A stretch of DNA of 64,000 bases. Origin: Pirellula staleyi DSM 6068 (GTDB lineage: Bacteria > Planctomycetota > Planctomycetia > Pirellulales > Pirellulaceae). The translations under genes and the position numbers were made by a program. This document shows, in pieces, positions 1-11,301 of the stretch; positions within the stretch are counted from its first letter, which is position 1; every line of letters starts with the position of its first letter. The stretch covers positions 3,906,001 through 3,970,000 of the forward strand of contig NC_013720.1 in assembly GCF_000025185.1 (NCBI RefSeq), in the 5' to 3' direction. The notes beneath the pieces were generated by a model. It searched no databases. It was not told the DNA's origin and was given only the letters and a program-made list of their open reading frames with translations.

Positions 1-1
1 G

Positions 2-1636
<1,635 letters not shown>

Positions 1637-1722
1637 TCAGCCCCTCAGCTTCAGCCGGTCCAGCAAGCTACAAACACAACTTAATCACACACAAAAATTT
1701 GCGTCAAGAAAGAACATTCACC

Positions 1723-2022
1723 ATGGCCAAGATCAAGATTCGTCCCCTCGATGACCGTGTCGTAGTTCAACCTGTGGAATCGGAAGATCGTACCGCTGGC
1801 GGTATCGTGCTTCCCGATTCGGCCAAGGAAAAGCCACAACGGGGAACTGTCCTCGCTGTGGGACCTGGCAAGTTGCTCGAGAACGGTCAGCGCGGTGAGT
1901 TGTCGGTCAGCGTCGGCGATCAAGTGATCTACGGCAAGTACGGCGGAACCGACATCGAAGTGAACGGCGACGATGTGAAGATCCTTCGCGAAAGCGATAT
2001 CCTCGCCAAAGTGGTCGAATAG
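1723..2022 (+). CDS. groES: Co-chaperonin GroES
   Basis: 10 kDa co-chaperonin, 99 residues, the lid of the GroEL folding chamber. The protein starts [17 protein letters not shown] and contains the typical [14 protein letters not shown] mobile-loop region and a C-terminal [16 protein letters not shown] chose the ATG at 1723 because it gives the standard GroES N-terminus; an upstream in-frame TTG at 1699 would add eight atypical residues. A purine-rich stretch (AAGAAAGAA) lies a few bases upstream as a weak ribosome binding site. It lies between two groEL genes, 86 bp after the first and 61 bp before the second, and is most likely co-transcribed with both. Length and sequence are normal for the family. 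Confidence 0.97.
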   Translation: MAKIKIRPLDDRVVVQPVESEDRTAGGIVLPDSAKEKPQRGTVLAVGPGKLLENGQRGELSVSVGDQVIYGKYGGTDIEVNGDDVKILRESDILAKVVE

Positions 2023-2083
2023 TCGGCCAAGACCATCACCAAAATAACTCAACCAATCACTTCCTCGAGAGGGGACTCGTAGC

Positions 2084-3703
2084 GTGCCAAAACAAATTCT
2101 ATTCGACGATCATGCCCGTGCAAAAATGCTCGCGGGTGTTGAAAAGCTGGCCGATGCCGTCGCTGTAACGATGGGCCCGACCGGTAAGAACGTCATCATC
2201 GACAAGTCGTTCGGCGGCCCCACTGTGACCAAAGACGGTGTGACGGTAGCCAAGGAAATCGAACTCGAAGACCGCTTCGAAAACATGGGCGCAAAGCTCG
2301 TGGTCGAAGTCGCTCAAAAGACCTCGGACCTCGCTGGCGACGGCACCACCACCGCCACCGTGCTGGCCCGGGCGATCTTCAAAGAAGGTCTGCGTAACGT
2401 GTCGGCTGGTAACAATCCAACCGCTGTTCGCCGTGGTATCGACAAAGCTGTCGAAGCTGCCACCAAGAAGCTGCTGGACATGGCCAAGCCTGTCACCAGC
2501 AAAGAAGAAGTGGCCAACGTCGGCGCTATCTCGGCCAACAACGACCGCACCATCGGCGACCTGCTCGCCGAAGCGCTGCACCGCGTTGGCAAAGATGGTG
2601 TGATCACCGTCGAAGAAGGCAAGTCGACCGATACCAAAGTCGAATACGTCGATGGTATGCAGTTCGACAAGGGATTCATCTCCCCCTACTTCATCAACCG
2701 TCAAGCCACGATGGACGTGATGATGGATGATGCCCTGATCCTCATCCACGAGAAGAAGATCAGCAACATTCGCGACATCGTGCCGATCCTCGAGAAGGTG
2801 AGCCAGTCGGGCAAGCCTCTCCTGATCATCGCCGAAGATGTCGACGCTGAAGCCCTCACGCTGCTGGTGGTGAACAAGCTTCGCGGTGTGCTGAATGTTT
2901 GTGCCGTGAAGGCTCCCGGTTTCGGCGACCGCCGCAAGGCGATGCTCGGCGATATCGCGGTTCTGACCGGTGGCACGCTCATCAGCGACGATCTCGGTTT
3001 GCAACTCGAGAACCTGACGCTCGAGCACCTCGGCCGCGCCAAGAAGGTGACTGCCGACAAGAACAACACCACGATTGTGGAAGGTGCCGGCAAGCGTGCC
3101 GACATCGAAAAGCGTATTCAGCAGATCAACAACCTGATCTCGCAAACCGAAAGCGAATACGACAAAGAGAAGTTCCAAGAACGTCTCGCCAAGCTTTCAG
3201 GCGGCGTGGCTGTCATCTCGGTCGGTGCTGAAACCGAAGCCGATATGAAGCAGAAGAAAGCTCGCGTCGAAGACGCGCTGCATGCCACTCGCGCTGCTGT
3301 GGAAGAAGGCATTCTTCCAGGTGGTGGCGTGGCTCTGCTCCGCTGCACCGAAACGGTCGAGAAGGTTCGCGACTCCCTCAAGGGTGGCGAGCGCATCGGT
3401 GCCGAGATTGTTCTCGGTGCTCTCTCGGCTCCTCTGATCACCATCGTCAGCAACGGCGGTCGTGATGGCTCGGTGGTAGCCGACGAAGTCCTTCAGAAGC
3501 CGCTCAACATGGGCTACGACGCCAACGCTGGCGAGTATGTCGACATGTTCAAAGCAGGCGTGATCGATCCCGTTAAAGTGGTTCGCACCGCACTCGGCAA
3601 TGCTGCCAGCATCGCCGCTCTGCTGCTCACCACCGAAGCGCTCGTCACGAACTTCGACAAGGACGACAAGAACAAGCGTTCGGCCGAAGGCGTGGTACGC
3701 TAG
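2084..3703 (+). CDS. groEL: Chaperonin GroEL, copy 2
   Basis: Second full-length 60 kDa chaperonin, 539 residues. It starts with GTG at 2084 after a GAGAGGGGA ribosome binding site and has the canonical [22 protein letters not shown] start region, the ATP-binding [14 protein letters not shown] motif and [10 protein letters not shown]. The C-terminus ends in a charged stretch ([15 protein letters not shown]) and lacks the Gly-Gly-Met tail of the first copy. It is therefore the more conventional GroEL in its core and the more divergent one in its tail. It closes the groEL-groES-groEL cluster and is followed by two terminator hairpins. Planctomycetes often carry several GroELs; a division of substrates between the copies is inferred and not shown by the sequence. 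Confidence 0.97.
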   Translation: MPKQILFDDHARAKMLAGVEKLADAVAVTMGPTGKNVIIDKSFGGPTVTKDGVTVAKEIELEDRFENMGAKLVVEVAQKTSDLAGDGTTTATVLARAIFKEGLRNVSAGNNPTAVRRGIDKAVEAATKKLLDMAKPVTSKEEVANVGAISANNDRTIGDLLAEALHRVGKDGVITVEEGKSTDTKVEYVDGMQFDKGFISPYFINRQATMDVMMDDALILIHEKKISNIRDIVPILEKVSQSGKPLLIIAEDVDAEALTLLVVNKLRGVLNVCAVKAPGFGDRRKAMLGDIAVLTGGTLISDDLGLQLENLTLEHLGRAKKVTADKNNTTIVEGAGKRADIEKRIQQINNLISQTESEYDKEKFQERLAKLSGGVAVISVGAETEADMKQKKARVEDALHATRAAVEEGILPGGGVALLRCTETVEKVRDSLKGGERIGAEIVLGALSAPLITIVSNGGRDGSVVADEVLQKPLNMGYDANAGEYVDMFKAGVIDPVKVVRTALGNAASIAALLLTTEALVTNFDKDDKNKRSAEGVVR

Positions 3704-3709
3704 TCGGTG

Positions 3710-3744
3710 GCTGATGCCGGGCGTAAGTCGCGCATCAGCGGTTT
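3710..3744 (+). terminator. Weaker terminator hairpin after groEL copy 2
   Basis: Perfect 8-bp inverted repeat GCTGATGC (3710-3717) / GCATCAGC (3732-3739) followed by GG and a run of four T. It sits 7 bp after the stop codon and is followed by a stronger terminator, so the pair reads as a tandem terminator. Confidence 0.5.
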
Positions 3745-3760
3745 TGTAGACAAACCAGCC

Positions 3761-3793
3761 AGGCCACTTCGATCGCGAGGTGGCCTGTTTTTT
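3761..3793 (+). terminator. Rho-independent terminator of the chaperonin cluster
   Basis: Eleven-base-pair stem: AGGCCACTTCG (3761-3771) pairs with CGAGGTGGCCT (3776-3786) around the tetraloop ATCG, with one G-T pair, and is followed by G and six T. This is a textbook intrinsic terminator between groEL copy 2 and dnaJ, which separates the two chaperone operons. Confidence 0.9.
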
Positions 3794-3867
3794 GCCTAGT
3801 TTCGTGGCGTCACCGATTTTTTCGCCGACGCTAGACTCGCTCGCTTCCTCCAATCGTGGCAGTGCCG

Positions 3868-5019
3868 ATGGCAACCAAACGCGACTACTACGAAGTCCTA
3901 GGCGTTTCGCGCGAGGCGAGTGCGAAAGAGATCTCCGCTGCTTATCGCAAACTGGCGGTGAAGTATCACCCCGATGCGAATCCGGGGGACGAGAACGCCG
4001 TCGTCATGTTCAAGGAAGCGGCAGAAGCGTACGAGATTCTCTCCGACGAAGAGAAACGCGAACGTTACAACCGCTATGGCCACGCTGCTGCCGAGCAAAT
4101 GGGGCAGCAGTTCCACGACGTCGAAGATATCTTCGAAGCGTTCGGGGGAATTTTTGGCGACCTGTTTGGTGGTGGCGGCAGGCGGGGTGGAAAGCGTCAG
4201 CGTCGCGGACAAAACATTCGTGTCGATGTCACCCTCGATCTCGAAGAAGCTGCTCGCGGCGTGAAGCGAACCGTCGAGTTTCCACGCAGTAAATCGTGCG
4301 AAACTTGCAGCGGCAGCGGCAGCCGACCTGGCGCGCAGAAAGCAACCTGTCGGCGCTGCAATGGCCATGGCCAGGTGGTGCAATCGATGGGCTTTGTGCG
4401 TGTTCAAACGACATGCCCCGGCTGCAACGGCAGCGGTTCGATGATCACCGACCCGTGCGAATCGTGTCGCGGCGGTGGCTACGTGCAGAAGATGGAACAG
4501 CTGGAAGTGAGCATTCCAGCAGGCATCGACGATGGGATGCAAGTTCGGCTCTCGGGGCATGGTGAACCGAGTCCCGATGGTGGGCCGCCCGGCGATGTCT
4601 ATTGCTTCGTTTCCGTGCGTAAGCATCAGCTGTTTCAGCGTGATGGGGTGCATCTGATCCTGCAAATGCCGATCACGTTTAGTCAGGCAGCGCTCGGCGC
4701 GACGATCGAAGTTCCAACGCTCGACGGTCCGCACGATCTGAAGGTTTCAGCCGGCACACAATCGGGAGAAGTCTTCCGCATTCGTGGTCGTGGCGTTGCC
4801 GACCCGCGTGGTGGAGGTGTCGGGGATTTACTGGTTCAAACCCACATCGAAGTGCCGAAGAAACTCAACGCCCGTCAAAAAGAATTGCTCCGCGAACTTG
4901 CGGAACTCGAACACGCTAATGTTTCGCCGCAGCGTAAATCGTTTCTCGAGCGGCTGCGCGATTATTTCGCCCCCGTCGAGACCAAACCTGCGGCCAGTGA
5001 GGAGAAACAATCATCATGA
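3868..5019 (+). CDS. dnaJ: Chaperone DnaJ (type I Hsp40)
   Basis: Co-chaperone that stimulates DnaK ATPase and presents unfolded substrates. It has an N-terminal J domain with HPD at about residues 34-36, a Gly/Phe-rich linker ([16 protein letters not shown]), a cysteine-rich zinc domain with four CxxCxGxG-type repeats ([32 protein letters not shown]; about residues 143-205), and a C-terminal substrate-binding domain. About 383 residues, normal for a type I DnaJ. I chose ATG 3868 ([13 protein letters not shown]); GTG 3856, four codons upstream, is also possible, and neither has a strong ribosome binding site. The stop codon overlaps the grpE start (ATGA), indicating translational coupling. 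No dnaK is seen in the window. Confidence 0.97.
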   Translation: MATKRDYYEVLGVSREASAKEISAAYRKLAVKYHPDANPGDENAVVMFKEAAEAYEILSDEEKRERYNRYGHAAAEQMGQQFHDVEDIFEAFGGIFGDLFGGGGRRGGKRQRRGQNIRVDVTLDLEEAARGVKRTVEFPRSKSCETCSGSGSRPGAQKATCRRCNGHGQVVQSMGFVRVQTTCPGCNGSGSMITDPCESCRGGGYVQKMEQLEVSIPAGIDDGMQVRLSGHGEPSPDGGPPGDVYCFVSVRKHQLFQRDGVHLILQMPITFSQAALGATIEVPTLDGPHDLKVSAGTQSGEVFRIRGRGVADPRGGGVGDLLVQTHIEVPKKLNARQKELLRELAELEHANVSPQRKSFLERLRDYFAPVETKPAASEEKQSS

Positions 5020-5549
5020 CGATCGACCCAACTTCCGATCCATCCGCCGATGCTACCGAAGCAGCGATTGGTGAAACGGCTTTTCAGCAGCAATTGGCAA
5101 AACTCGAAGCCGAGGTCAAAGAGGCCAACGAGCGCGTGCTCCGTGGTCAGGCCGAGCTTGAGAACTATCGCAAGCGCTCGCGCCGGGAACTCGAAGACGA
5201 TCGCAAGTACGCCGCCCTCCCTTTAGCGCGCGATCTGCTGAGCGTGATCGACAACTTGCAGCGTGCCCTCGATGCCGCCGCGAAGGCCGAATCGAGTGGC
5301 GATTTGCTCCTCGGTGTGAAGATGGTGCTCGGTCAACTGCAGGGAATATTGGCCCAGCATCAGTGCGTGCCGATCGAAACGGTCGGCCAGGCATTTGACC
5401 CCAACTTCCATCAGGCGATTGCTCAAGAGCCGAGCGACGAACATGCCGCAGGTGTGGTCACGCGCGCCGCTCAGGTGGGCTATAAACTCCACGACCGCGT
5501 GATTCGTCCTGCCCAAGTCTTTGTGTCGACCGGACCTGCCTCGGCCTAA
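5016..5549 (+). CDS. grpE: Nucleotide exchange factor GrpE
   Basis: Nucleotide exchange factor for DnaK, 177 residues. It has an N-terminal acidic leader, a long coiled coil (about residues 28-65, [19 protein letters not shown]) and the GrpE core ending in the typical [17 protein letters not shown]. The N-terminal region is shorter than in E. coli. The ATG overlaps the dnaJ stop by four bases and a GAGGAG sequence inside the end of dnaJ supplies the ribosome binding site, so the two genes are translationally coupled. Confidence 0.96.
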   Translation: MTIDPTSDPSADATEAAIGETAFQQQLAKLEAEVKEANERVLRGQAELENYRKRSRRELEDDRKYAALPLARDLLSVIDNLQRALDAAAKAESSGDLLLGVKMVLGQLQGILAQHQCVPIETVGQAFDPNFHQAIAQEPSDEHAAGVVTRAAQVGYKLHDRVIRPAQVFVSTGPASA

Positions 5550-5637
5550 TCGCACGAGCTATTACGCTGCGAAATTACACTCCGAACTCTCGCCTCACGT
5601 TTGAATCACTCACAGCCTTCGTGCTGGAGACCTAACG

Positions 5638-5979
5638 ATGCCCACCTACGACTACGAGTGCAGTGCTTGCGGACACAAGTTCGAAGAGTTTCAGTCGATC
5701 TCGGCGGAACTGCTGACCAAGTGTCCCAAGTGCAAAAAGAAGAAGCTCGTTCGGCTGTTTGGTGCCGGCGCAGCGGTGATGTTCAAAGGCTCGGGCTTTT
5801 ACACCACCGACTACCGCAGTGAGTCGTACAAGTCGGCTGCTGCCTCCGATAAGTCGAGTGCCAGCTCGAGCGAATCATCCTCCTCGTCGAGCGAAGCCAA
5901 GCCAGCCCCCAAAGCAGAGAGCAAGCCTGCCAAAACCGAATCGGCGCCAAAATCGAGCGGCAAAAAGGGTGATAAGTAA
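5638..5979 (+). CDS. FmdB-family zinc ribbon protein
   Basis: Small protein of 113 residues with an N-terminal FmdB/CxxC-CxxC regulatory zinc ribbon: MPTYDYECSACGHKFEEFQ followed by KCPKCKKKKLVRLFGAGAAVMFKGSGFY. The C-terminal 50 residues are a low-complexity Ser/Lys/Ala/Pro tail with no predicted fold. The family is widespread and functionally poorly defined; it was named after a putative regulator of formamidase. It follows grpE by 88 bp and precedes yacG by 27 bp, so it probably belongs to the dnaJ-grpE transcription unit. The presence of two consecutive zinc-ribbon genes after the Hsp70 co-chaperones is typical of planctomycete genomes, but a link in function is only inferred. Confidence 0.9.
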   Translation: MPTYDYECSACGHKFEEFQSISAELLTKCPKCKKKKLVRLFGAGAAVMFKGSGFYTTDYRSESYKSAAASDKSSASSSESSSSSSEAKPAPKAESKPAKTESAPKSSGKKGDK

Positions 5980-6006
5980 GTGCTGGCACGAAAGGCTGCG
6001 ACAACG

Positions 6007-6222
6007 ATGCCCCTCATCCGCTGCCCCATTTGCGAAAAACGGTTCGATCAAGCAACCACCCAGGCAATGCCGTTTTGCAGCGAGCGTTGTCGAAAGATCG
6101 ATCTTGGACGCTGGCTGAATGAAGGGTACAGCGTTCCCGTGGAGCGAATCGACGACGACGAAGAGAGCGAAATCGCTGAAGGTTTCGGCCCCCGTCGCGC
6201 CGCTGACGACGATGACGAATAG
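6007..6222 (+). CDS. yacG: DNA gyrase inhibitor YacG-like zinc protein
   Basis: Small YacG-family zinc-finger protein, 71 residues. It has the signature CPICEKRFDQ with a second half FCSERCRKIDLGRWLNEGYSVP, giving a C-x2-C / C-x3-C zinc site and the family's DLGRWLNE motif. E. coli YacG binds GyrB and inhibits gyrase; the same role here is inferred from family membership. The tail is very acidic (DDDEESEIAEG and a final DDDDE). I chose ATG 6007, which gives the standard MPLIRCPICEKRF start; GTG 5980 directly after the fmdB-like stop would add nine atypical residues. Confidence 0.9.
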   Translation: MPLIRCPICEKRFDQATTQAMPFCSERCRKIDLGRWLNEGYSVPVERIDDDEESEIAEGFGPRRAADDDDE

Positions 6223-6240
6223 CAGCTGTGCATTTTTGGT

Positions 6241-6316
6241 AGAGCAGGCTCCCGCCTGTCCGCAGGGCGATTGAACGTTGCTGCCAGATTTCGTCAGGCA
6301 GGAGACTGACCTACTC
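6241..6316. repeat. Imperfect inverted repeat between yacG and the next gene
   Basis: The gap 6223-6494 has no gene. It holds an imperfect inverted repeat: AGAGCAGGCTCCCGCCTG (6241-6258) against CAGGCAGGAGACTGACCTAC (6295-6314). Related GTAGGTCAGG-type palindromes recur at 46.2-46.5 kb in this window, so this may be a copy of a dispersed planctomycete intergenic repeat. Confidence 0.4.
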
Positions 6317-6494
6317 GCTGCAATGATGATCTCGCCTCGCTGCTCTCTCTTCACATTTCGAACTGCCAATCGGCCCGGAACATCTCGTCCGCTTGCGACC
6401 CACTCGAAGGGGTCGTATTATTCGCCGCAGGTTAGCTAGTTTCTGATCGTTCGAAACGCTCACCTCTCAAGACACTGCGGCAAAGGACGCTCAC

Positions 6495-7709
6495 GTGGCG
6501 ACGGAATCGGGAACTATCAAGCGCGTCGAGTGGCTCGAAGTCATTCCGGCGCTACGTTTGGCCAAAGCAGCTTGGATTGCCCTCACCCCTTCGATCCTTG
6601 CGCTGGCATTCCTCGGGTATCTCGTGTCGTCGATCGGCTGGCAAGCAGCGAGTCTGATCCTGACGCGTGAAGAGCGGTTTCAGCTCACTTTGACGACCGA
6701 ATTTGAGCTCGACGATTATGTTCCCGCATGGAACACCTTCACGCTCGACGGTCCGGTCGAGTACGTGATTCGTCACACCGCAGGACGAGTGGCGATGCTG
6801 GGGCGGATTGATCTTTCGTGGCGCGGTGTCCTCTATTTCATGATCGGCAACCTCTGGGCGATTGGCGTTTGGTCGCTCGTCGGAGGGACGATTTGCCGCT
6901 ACAGCGTCCTCAAACTGGGGGCTGAAGAATCGCCCGATATTTTCGCCTGCGCGCGGATGGTCTTTGCGCGATGGCTCTCGTTTTTCACAGCCCCGCTCTA
7001 TCCCTTGCTGGGTGTTGCTCTGCTGACGCTCCCTCTGGCCATCGCGGGACTCTTGATGCGTGCCGATCTCGGCGTGCTGATCATGGGACTGCTGTGGGTT
7101 GTGGTGCTGCTGGTTTCAGCCGTGATTGCCTGGCTGCTAGTCGGCCTGTTTTTTGGCTGGATATTGATGTGGCCGGCGATCTCTGCCGAGCAGGAAGGGG
7201 ATACGTTCGATGCCTTCAGCCGATCGTATTCCTACGTATTCGGCAAACCGGTGCACTATGCGTTCTATCTGGTGGTGGCGGGACTGGTTGGCTGGTTTGC
7301 GCTCGAACTTGTCGAGTATGTCGCGGCCGTGGTGATTCGGGCCGGGTTCTGGGGAACATCGTGGGGCGCTGGTCGCCAGCGAACGCTCGAGATTCAGGCG
7401 TTTGTCGCAGCCTTTCAAAGTTCTATTCAGCTCGAGGGGGCTCCCAAGCTCAACAGCAGCGAGCACATCGGCGCGTGGCTCATCAGCTGGAGCATCGCGA
7501 TTGTGCGTGCGGTTCCTCGGTCGTTCGCCTATGCCTTTTTCTTCGTCGCTGCGAGTGGCATCTACCTGCTGCTGCGAAAAGATGTCGACGATAAAGAGCT
7601 CGACGATCTCTACCACGAAGATGACGCGGCTCGTTTTGCCGCTGGTCGTCGCGCCGTTTCGGTTGGCGTTCCGAGCGCTAGTTCCGATGTGAACAACGAA
7701 GGTGAATAG
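6495..7709 (+). CDS. Conserved multi-pass membrane protein, unknown function
   Basis: 404 residues, not recognised as a named family. Visible hydrophobic segments are near residues 28-50 (LTPSILALAFLGYLVSSIGW), 110-130 (GVLYFMIGNLWAIGVWSLVG), 155-185, 190-230, 250-280 and near 345-365, giving about six to eight membrane spans. Between the first two spans lies a roughly 60-residue soluble loop. The C-terminus is a charged cytoplasmic tail with DVDDKELDDLYHEDDAARF. It starts with GTG at 6495 after an AAAGGA ribosome binding site. It converges on the receiver-like gene at 7730, 20 bp from its end. Similar proteins are common in planctomycetes; I would not assign transport or any other activity. 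Confidence 0.85.
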   Translation: MATESGTIKRVEWLEVIPALRLAKAAWIALTPSILALAFLGYLVSSIGWQAASLILTREERFQLTLTTEFELDDYVPAWNTFTLDGPVEYVIRHTAGRVAMLGRIDLSWRGVLYFMIGNLWAIGVWSLVGGTICRYSVLKLGAEESPDIFACARMVFARWLSFFTAPLYPLLGVALLTLPLAIAGLLMRADLGVLIMGLLWVVVLLVSAVIAWLLVGLFFGWILMWPAISAEQEGDTFDAFSRSYSYVFGKPVHYAFYLVVAGLVGWFALELVEYVAAVVIRAGFWGTSWGAGRQRTLEIQAFVAAFQSSIQLEGAPKLNSSEHIGAWLISWSIAIVRAVPRSFAYAFFFVAASGIYLLLRKDVDDKELDDLYHEDDAARFAAGRRAVSVGVPSASSDVNNEGE

Positions 7710-7729
7710 CGACAGCCATTCAGCGCGCT

Positions 7730-8080
7730 TTAGCTGGCGACAAGTTCGCGAAAGATGGTGGCGTAGGAGTTGTTGAACTCGCCGCGGCTCATCACGACAT
7801 CGCAGCCAGCCACCGTGGCTGCTTGCAGCGACGCGATATCGACGTGCGGCCCGTAGGCCAGAATTTTCGCCTGCGGTGCGCCAGAGCGAGTCGCTGCAAC
7901 AATGTTGTCGATCGCTCCCGGGGCAGCTGCCAGGTCGATGATCACGAGCCTTGTTTCGCTCGAAAGTTTGGCGGGAAGATCTGCCGCAGTGAGGGCGATG
8001 GCGAGCTTTGCGCCGGTCGCGGTAGCAGCCGACATCAAGCGGGTGGCGAACATCATTTCGGGCGAAAGAAAAACGATCAC
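7730..8080 (-). CDS. Receiver-like small protein
   Basis: About 116 residues with the alternating alpha/beta look of a response-regulator receiver fold: MIVFLSPEMMFATRLMSAAT (first strand and helix), RLVIIDLAAAPG (third strand with Asp), AKILAYGPHVD (fourth strand), and CDVVMSRGEF (fifth strand). The usual acidic pair after strand 1 is absent and the usual Lys is replaced, so classical phosphorylation is doubtful. The open frame extends upstream to 8260 and would overlap the kinase gene; I prefer the GTG at 8080 because it removes the overlap and starts at the first beta strand. It lies directly downstream of the Ser/Thr kinase on the same strand and may be co-expressed with it. Confidence 0.7.
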   Translation of the reverse strand: MIVFLSPEMMFATRLMSAATATGAKLAIALTAADLPAKLSSETRLVIIDLAAAPGAIDNIVAATRSGAPQAKILAYGPHVDIASLQAATVAGCDVVMSRGEFNNSYATIFRELVAS

Positions 8081-8150
8081 GCGCAGCTCGTCTCGTGAAA
8101 TAAGGACCGGGAGATGGTGTCGGCGAAGCTCGGCCTCAGCAAAAAATGCA

Positions 8151-9305
8151 CTAAGCCGAGTGGCTCGCTTGTCCCGATGGGTCGGTGTTCGACTCATCGA
8201 GCTCTTTGAGTTCTTCAAGCCACTGGCGAATCTCGTTGTTGTATTCGCTGGCGAGATCACCCATCACCAGTTGGCGATGGAAGGCGGCAGCCCCTTCTTT
8301 TAGAAGTTCAGCCGCCTCGGCGCTCGGGAATCGGCGGAGCGGATCGGGGGCGATCATGCCGCGGCAGAAGCTCAGCAGCAGATCGCAGCGAATCACATCC
8401 TCGGGCAAGACTTCGTGCAGACGCTGCGGAAGCGAGCGTTTGGATTCCAGTAGCGCGCGTGCATCTTGATTGCCGGTAAACAGTGGGCGACCAGCGAGGA
8501 GTTCGATCAGCACGTAGCCGAGCGAACAGAGATCGCTGCGCGGGGTGCACTCCCGATTTTCGAGCACTTCGGGGGCGGCATAAGCGAGCGTGCAGTTGCG
8601 CGAGCGCGGTGGATTGCGAATCTCGAACGCCGATCCGAAGTCGACAATCTTCGCGATGCCGGTGCGCTTCATCATGATGTTCGACGGCTTGATATCGCCG
8701 TGCACCATGCCGTGGCGATGCAGGGCGGCCAGGCCGTTGAGGCAGTCGCGCACAATGGCTACCGCAACGCCTGCTTTCAAGCGAGGCTGAACCGGTCCGG
8801 CGGTCACAATCACGCGGTTGATGTATTCCCAGCGGCGAGCGCTGACACTCGTCCGCATCCGGTCGAGCATCTTTTGCGTCACCAGCCGCTGCAGGTCATA
8901 GCCGTCGATCCACTCCATCACCAACATGCGAATCCGCATCCGGTCGACAAAGTTGTAGACGTACAGCAGGTTGTCGTGCTGCAGCTGAGCCAGGCGGGCC
9001 AAGGCCATCGCCATCCGCTGCATCGCTTCGTCGTAGCTAGCGACGTCGTCGAACCGTTCGGGAGAGAAAATCTTGAGCGCTGCGGGGAGCGTAAAATCAT
9101 CGGTGCCGCGGAGTTCGGTCAGATAGACCACTCCCTGACCACCCGATCCGAGACGCCGCTGAAGTCGCATGTGCGACGTCCACGCGAGCCGCTTTTCCTC
9201 GACGATTTCGTTATAGCGGTCGACAAGTTCATTGGGTGCACGAGGAGACTCCAGTCCCCCCTGCGTGAGCGTGACATTAATGTCTTGACGTGTTGTGGTG
9301 AGCAC
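8151..9305 (-). CDS. Serine/threonine protein kinase (Hanks type)
   Basis: 384-residue cytoplasmic protein kinase without a membrane segment. Motifs in order: glycine loop GSGGQGVVY (53-61), ATP-anchoring Lys in ALKIF (76-80), catalytic loop HGDIKPSNIM (202-211), metal-binding DFG (222-224), APE (244-246) and DLCSLGYVLIELL. The catalytic loop is HGD instead of HRD, so this is a non-RD kinase; such kinases are often not regulated by activation-loop phosphorylation. An insert of about 30 residues between the N- and C-lobe motifs (MLDRMRTSVSARRWEY region) is longer than usual. It starts with GTG at 9305 and is divergent from the VWA gene at 9521, with about 215 bp between them that should hold both promoters. 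Substrates are unknown. Confidence 0.93.
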   Translation of the reverse strand: MLTTTRQDINVTLTQGGLESPRAPNELVDRYNEIVEEKRLAWTSHMRLQRRLGSGGQGVVYLTELRGTDDFTLPAALKIFSPERFDDVASYDEAMQRMAMALARLAQLQHDNLLYVYNFVDRMRIRMLVMEWIDGYDLQRLVTQKMLDRMRTSVSARRWEYINRVIVTAGPVQPRLKAGVAVAIVRDCLNGLAALHRHGMVHGDIKPSNIMMKRTGIAKIVDFGSAFEIRNPPRSRNCTLAYAAPEVLENRECTPRSDLCSLGYVLIELLAGRPLFTGNQDARALLESKRSLPQRLHEVLPEDVIRCDLLLSFCRGMIAPDPLRRFPSAEAAELLKEGAAAFHRQLVMGDLASEYNNEIRQWLEELKELDESNTDPSGQASHSA

Positions 9306-9520
9306 GAGCGAAAACTCCGCCGATCTTCGGGCAACCTCCGTGTACTACCGCCTGACGTGTAGTAATTGAATGGATTTTTGGAGCAGGGTAAAGAGTAGAG
9401 AGCCAGGTTCCTGGAGATCGGTTCGCTCTGCCCAGAAGGCGCAGGCTTGCCCGGCGCGCTAAACTGAAGTGCGGAGAATCTGCCTCTAGTCAGCCCCACT
9501 GCCGAGAAACGAAGCCACCT

Positions 9521-11233
9521 ATGGAACCGAGCCAGACGCCCCAGCCGCGTGTAGGTGGTGTGATTCACACGTATCAGCAGTACGATCCCCTGAATTTTCC
9601 GAGCCCGACCCAGCCACCTCCGGACCTCGTCTCGCCGGCGATGGACCATTTGCTGATGTACGGCGAGTCGCGTCGGCTGACCCCCGAGGAACTTGCTCGG
9701 GCCATTCGACTCGACCCGAGCCAGATTGCCGGACTGGGGCCGAGCATCGATGCGTTGCTCGCCATGCTCCGCGAACGCAAACGAAAAATCTTAGCCAAGT
9801 TCGAGACACGTTCGGTCCAAAACGTCGCCAAAAAAGATTTTCAGCGGTCGGCTGGAAAACTCGATCCCCCTAAGGAACTCGAGAAGCGTTTTCGACGGGC
9901 AGTGGCTGAAGAACAGCTCCGCGACCTCGAAATGCTCTGGTACGCCGCTGGGGACGACACGTCGCGTTTTGCGCGGGGGCTAGTGCAGCTGGTCGAGAAT
10001 CTGGGCGAGAAATACCAGATCGATCAGCTCGCTTCGAAGTATGAATTCACCGGGCAAGAGCCGCTGACGGTCCCCGAAGCATTAGCGGTGAAGGACGAAC
10101 TCGAGAAGATCGACAAACTGATCGCGCAGCTCGAAGAGGCTCGCAAGAATGCCCAGATCGCGATTATCGATCTCGAACTGCTTGAGCAGTTTACTGAGCC
10201 GGGGGATCTCGAAAAACTCGAAGAATTACAGCGCATGACAGAGGATCTAGTGCGCGAAATGGCCGAGCGACAAGGGCTCGAGCAAGAGAATGGCACCTTC
10301 CGCGTCACTCCCAAGGCGATGCGCATTTTTCAGAGCAAACTGCTCGAAAAAATCTTTAGTAAACTCGATGCCTCGCGAACCGGTCGCCACCAGGGACCGA
10401 TCGTCGGAGAAGGCTCGGTCGAGATGCAGGCGACACGCCCTTACGAATTTGGCGATTCGCTGTCGGAAATGGATATTCCCCAAACGATGATCAACGCGCT
10501 GCTGCGAACCGGCGGCGCTGGTCCTGTCGGTTTGAAGGGAGAAGATATCGTTGTCCACCGCACGCGCAATGCCCCGAAGTGCGCCACAGCCGTGATCATG
10601 GACATGAGCGGCTCGATGCGCAACGATGGTCAGTACGTGAACGTCAAACGGATGGCGCTGGCGCTCGAGGGGCTGATTCGCCGCGAATATCCGGGCGATT
10701 ATCTGCAGTTCATTGAAATGTTTACCTTCGCCAAGCCGGTGCGCTCCGGGGAAATCGCCGAGCTGATGCCCAAACGGGTCACGCTGTTCGATCCGGTGGT
10801 GCGGCTGAAAATCGATATGAGCCGCAGCGATATCAGCGAGTACCGGATCCCGCCTCACTTCACCAACATTCAGCGCTCGCTGCATCAGGCGCGTCAGTTT
10901 TTGTCGACGCAGGATACTCCGAACCGGCAGATCATTTTGATTACCGACGGTCTTCCCACGGCACATTTTCAAGGGGAATGGCTCTACCTGCTCTATCCCC
11001 CAGATCCATTGACCGAAGCGGCCACCATGCGCGAAGGGATGCTGTGTGCTCGCGAAGGGATCACCATCAACTTGTTCCTGCTGCCGAGTTGGTCGCAGTC
11101 GGAAGAAGATATCCGGTTTGCCTATCGGCTTGCGGAAAGCACCAAGGGACGTGTCTTCTTCACAGCGGGGCGCGATCTCGACCGTTTTGTGGTGTGGGAC
11201 TACGTCAGCCGCAAACGGGAGATCATGAGCTAA
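9521..11233 (+). CDS. VWA-domain protein with long N-terminal helical region
   Basis: 570 residues. The C-terminal part (about 350-560) is a von Willebrand factor A domain with the metal-ion site DMSGSM beginning at residue 361, a conserved Thr/Asp strand (IILITDGLPTAHF) and NLFLLPSW. The N-terminal 330 residues are charged and helical, with a probable coiled coil (about 185-260, KDELEKIDKLIAQLEEARK). No signal peptide or membrane span, so it is cytoplasmic. Proteins of this architecture often act with MoxR-type AAA ATPases in complex assembly or metal insertion; no such ATPase is visible nearby, so that role is not shown here. It is divergent from the Ser/Thr kinase. Confidence 0.88.
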   Translation: MEPSQTPQPRVGGVIHTYQQYDPLNFPSPTQPPPDLVSPAMDHLLMYGESRRLTPEELARAIRLDPSQIAGLGPSIDALLAMLRERKRKILAKFETRSVQNVAKKDFQRSAGKLDPPKELEKRFRRAVAEEQLRDLEMLWYAAGDDTSRFARGLVQLVENLGEKYQIDQLASKYEFTGQEPLTVPEALAVKDELEKIDKLIAQLEEARKNAQIAIIDLELLEQFTEPGDLEKLEELQRMTEDLVREMAERQGLEQENGTFRVTPKAMRIFQSKLLEKIFSKLDASRTGRHQGPIVGEGSVEMQATRPYEFGDSLSEMDIPQTMINALLRTGGAGPVGLKGEDIVVHRTRNAPKCATAVIMDMSGSMRNDGQYVNVKRMALALEGLIRREYPGDYLQFIEMFTFAKPVRSGEIAELMPKRVTLFDPVVRLKIDMSRSDISEYRIPPHFTNIQRSLHQARQFLSTQDTPNRQIILITDGLPTAHFQGEWLYLLYPPDPLTEAATMREGMLCAREGITINLFLLPSWSQSEEDIRFAYRLAESTKGRVFFTAGRDLDRFVVWDYVSRKREIMS

Positions 11234-11301
11234 GCCGCTTGCTGCGAGATTTACGCATTGCTCGATGACGCCGCAAGCACTTGCTGCTACCATCATCCAG
11301 C

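Noticed and set aside
2099-3178. 359-codon minus-strand frame over groEL copy 2
   Set aside because: Shadow of groEL; no domain, and the plus strand is unmistakable.
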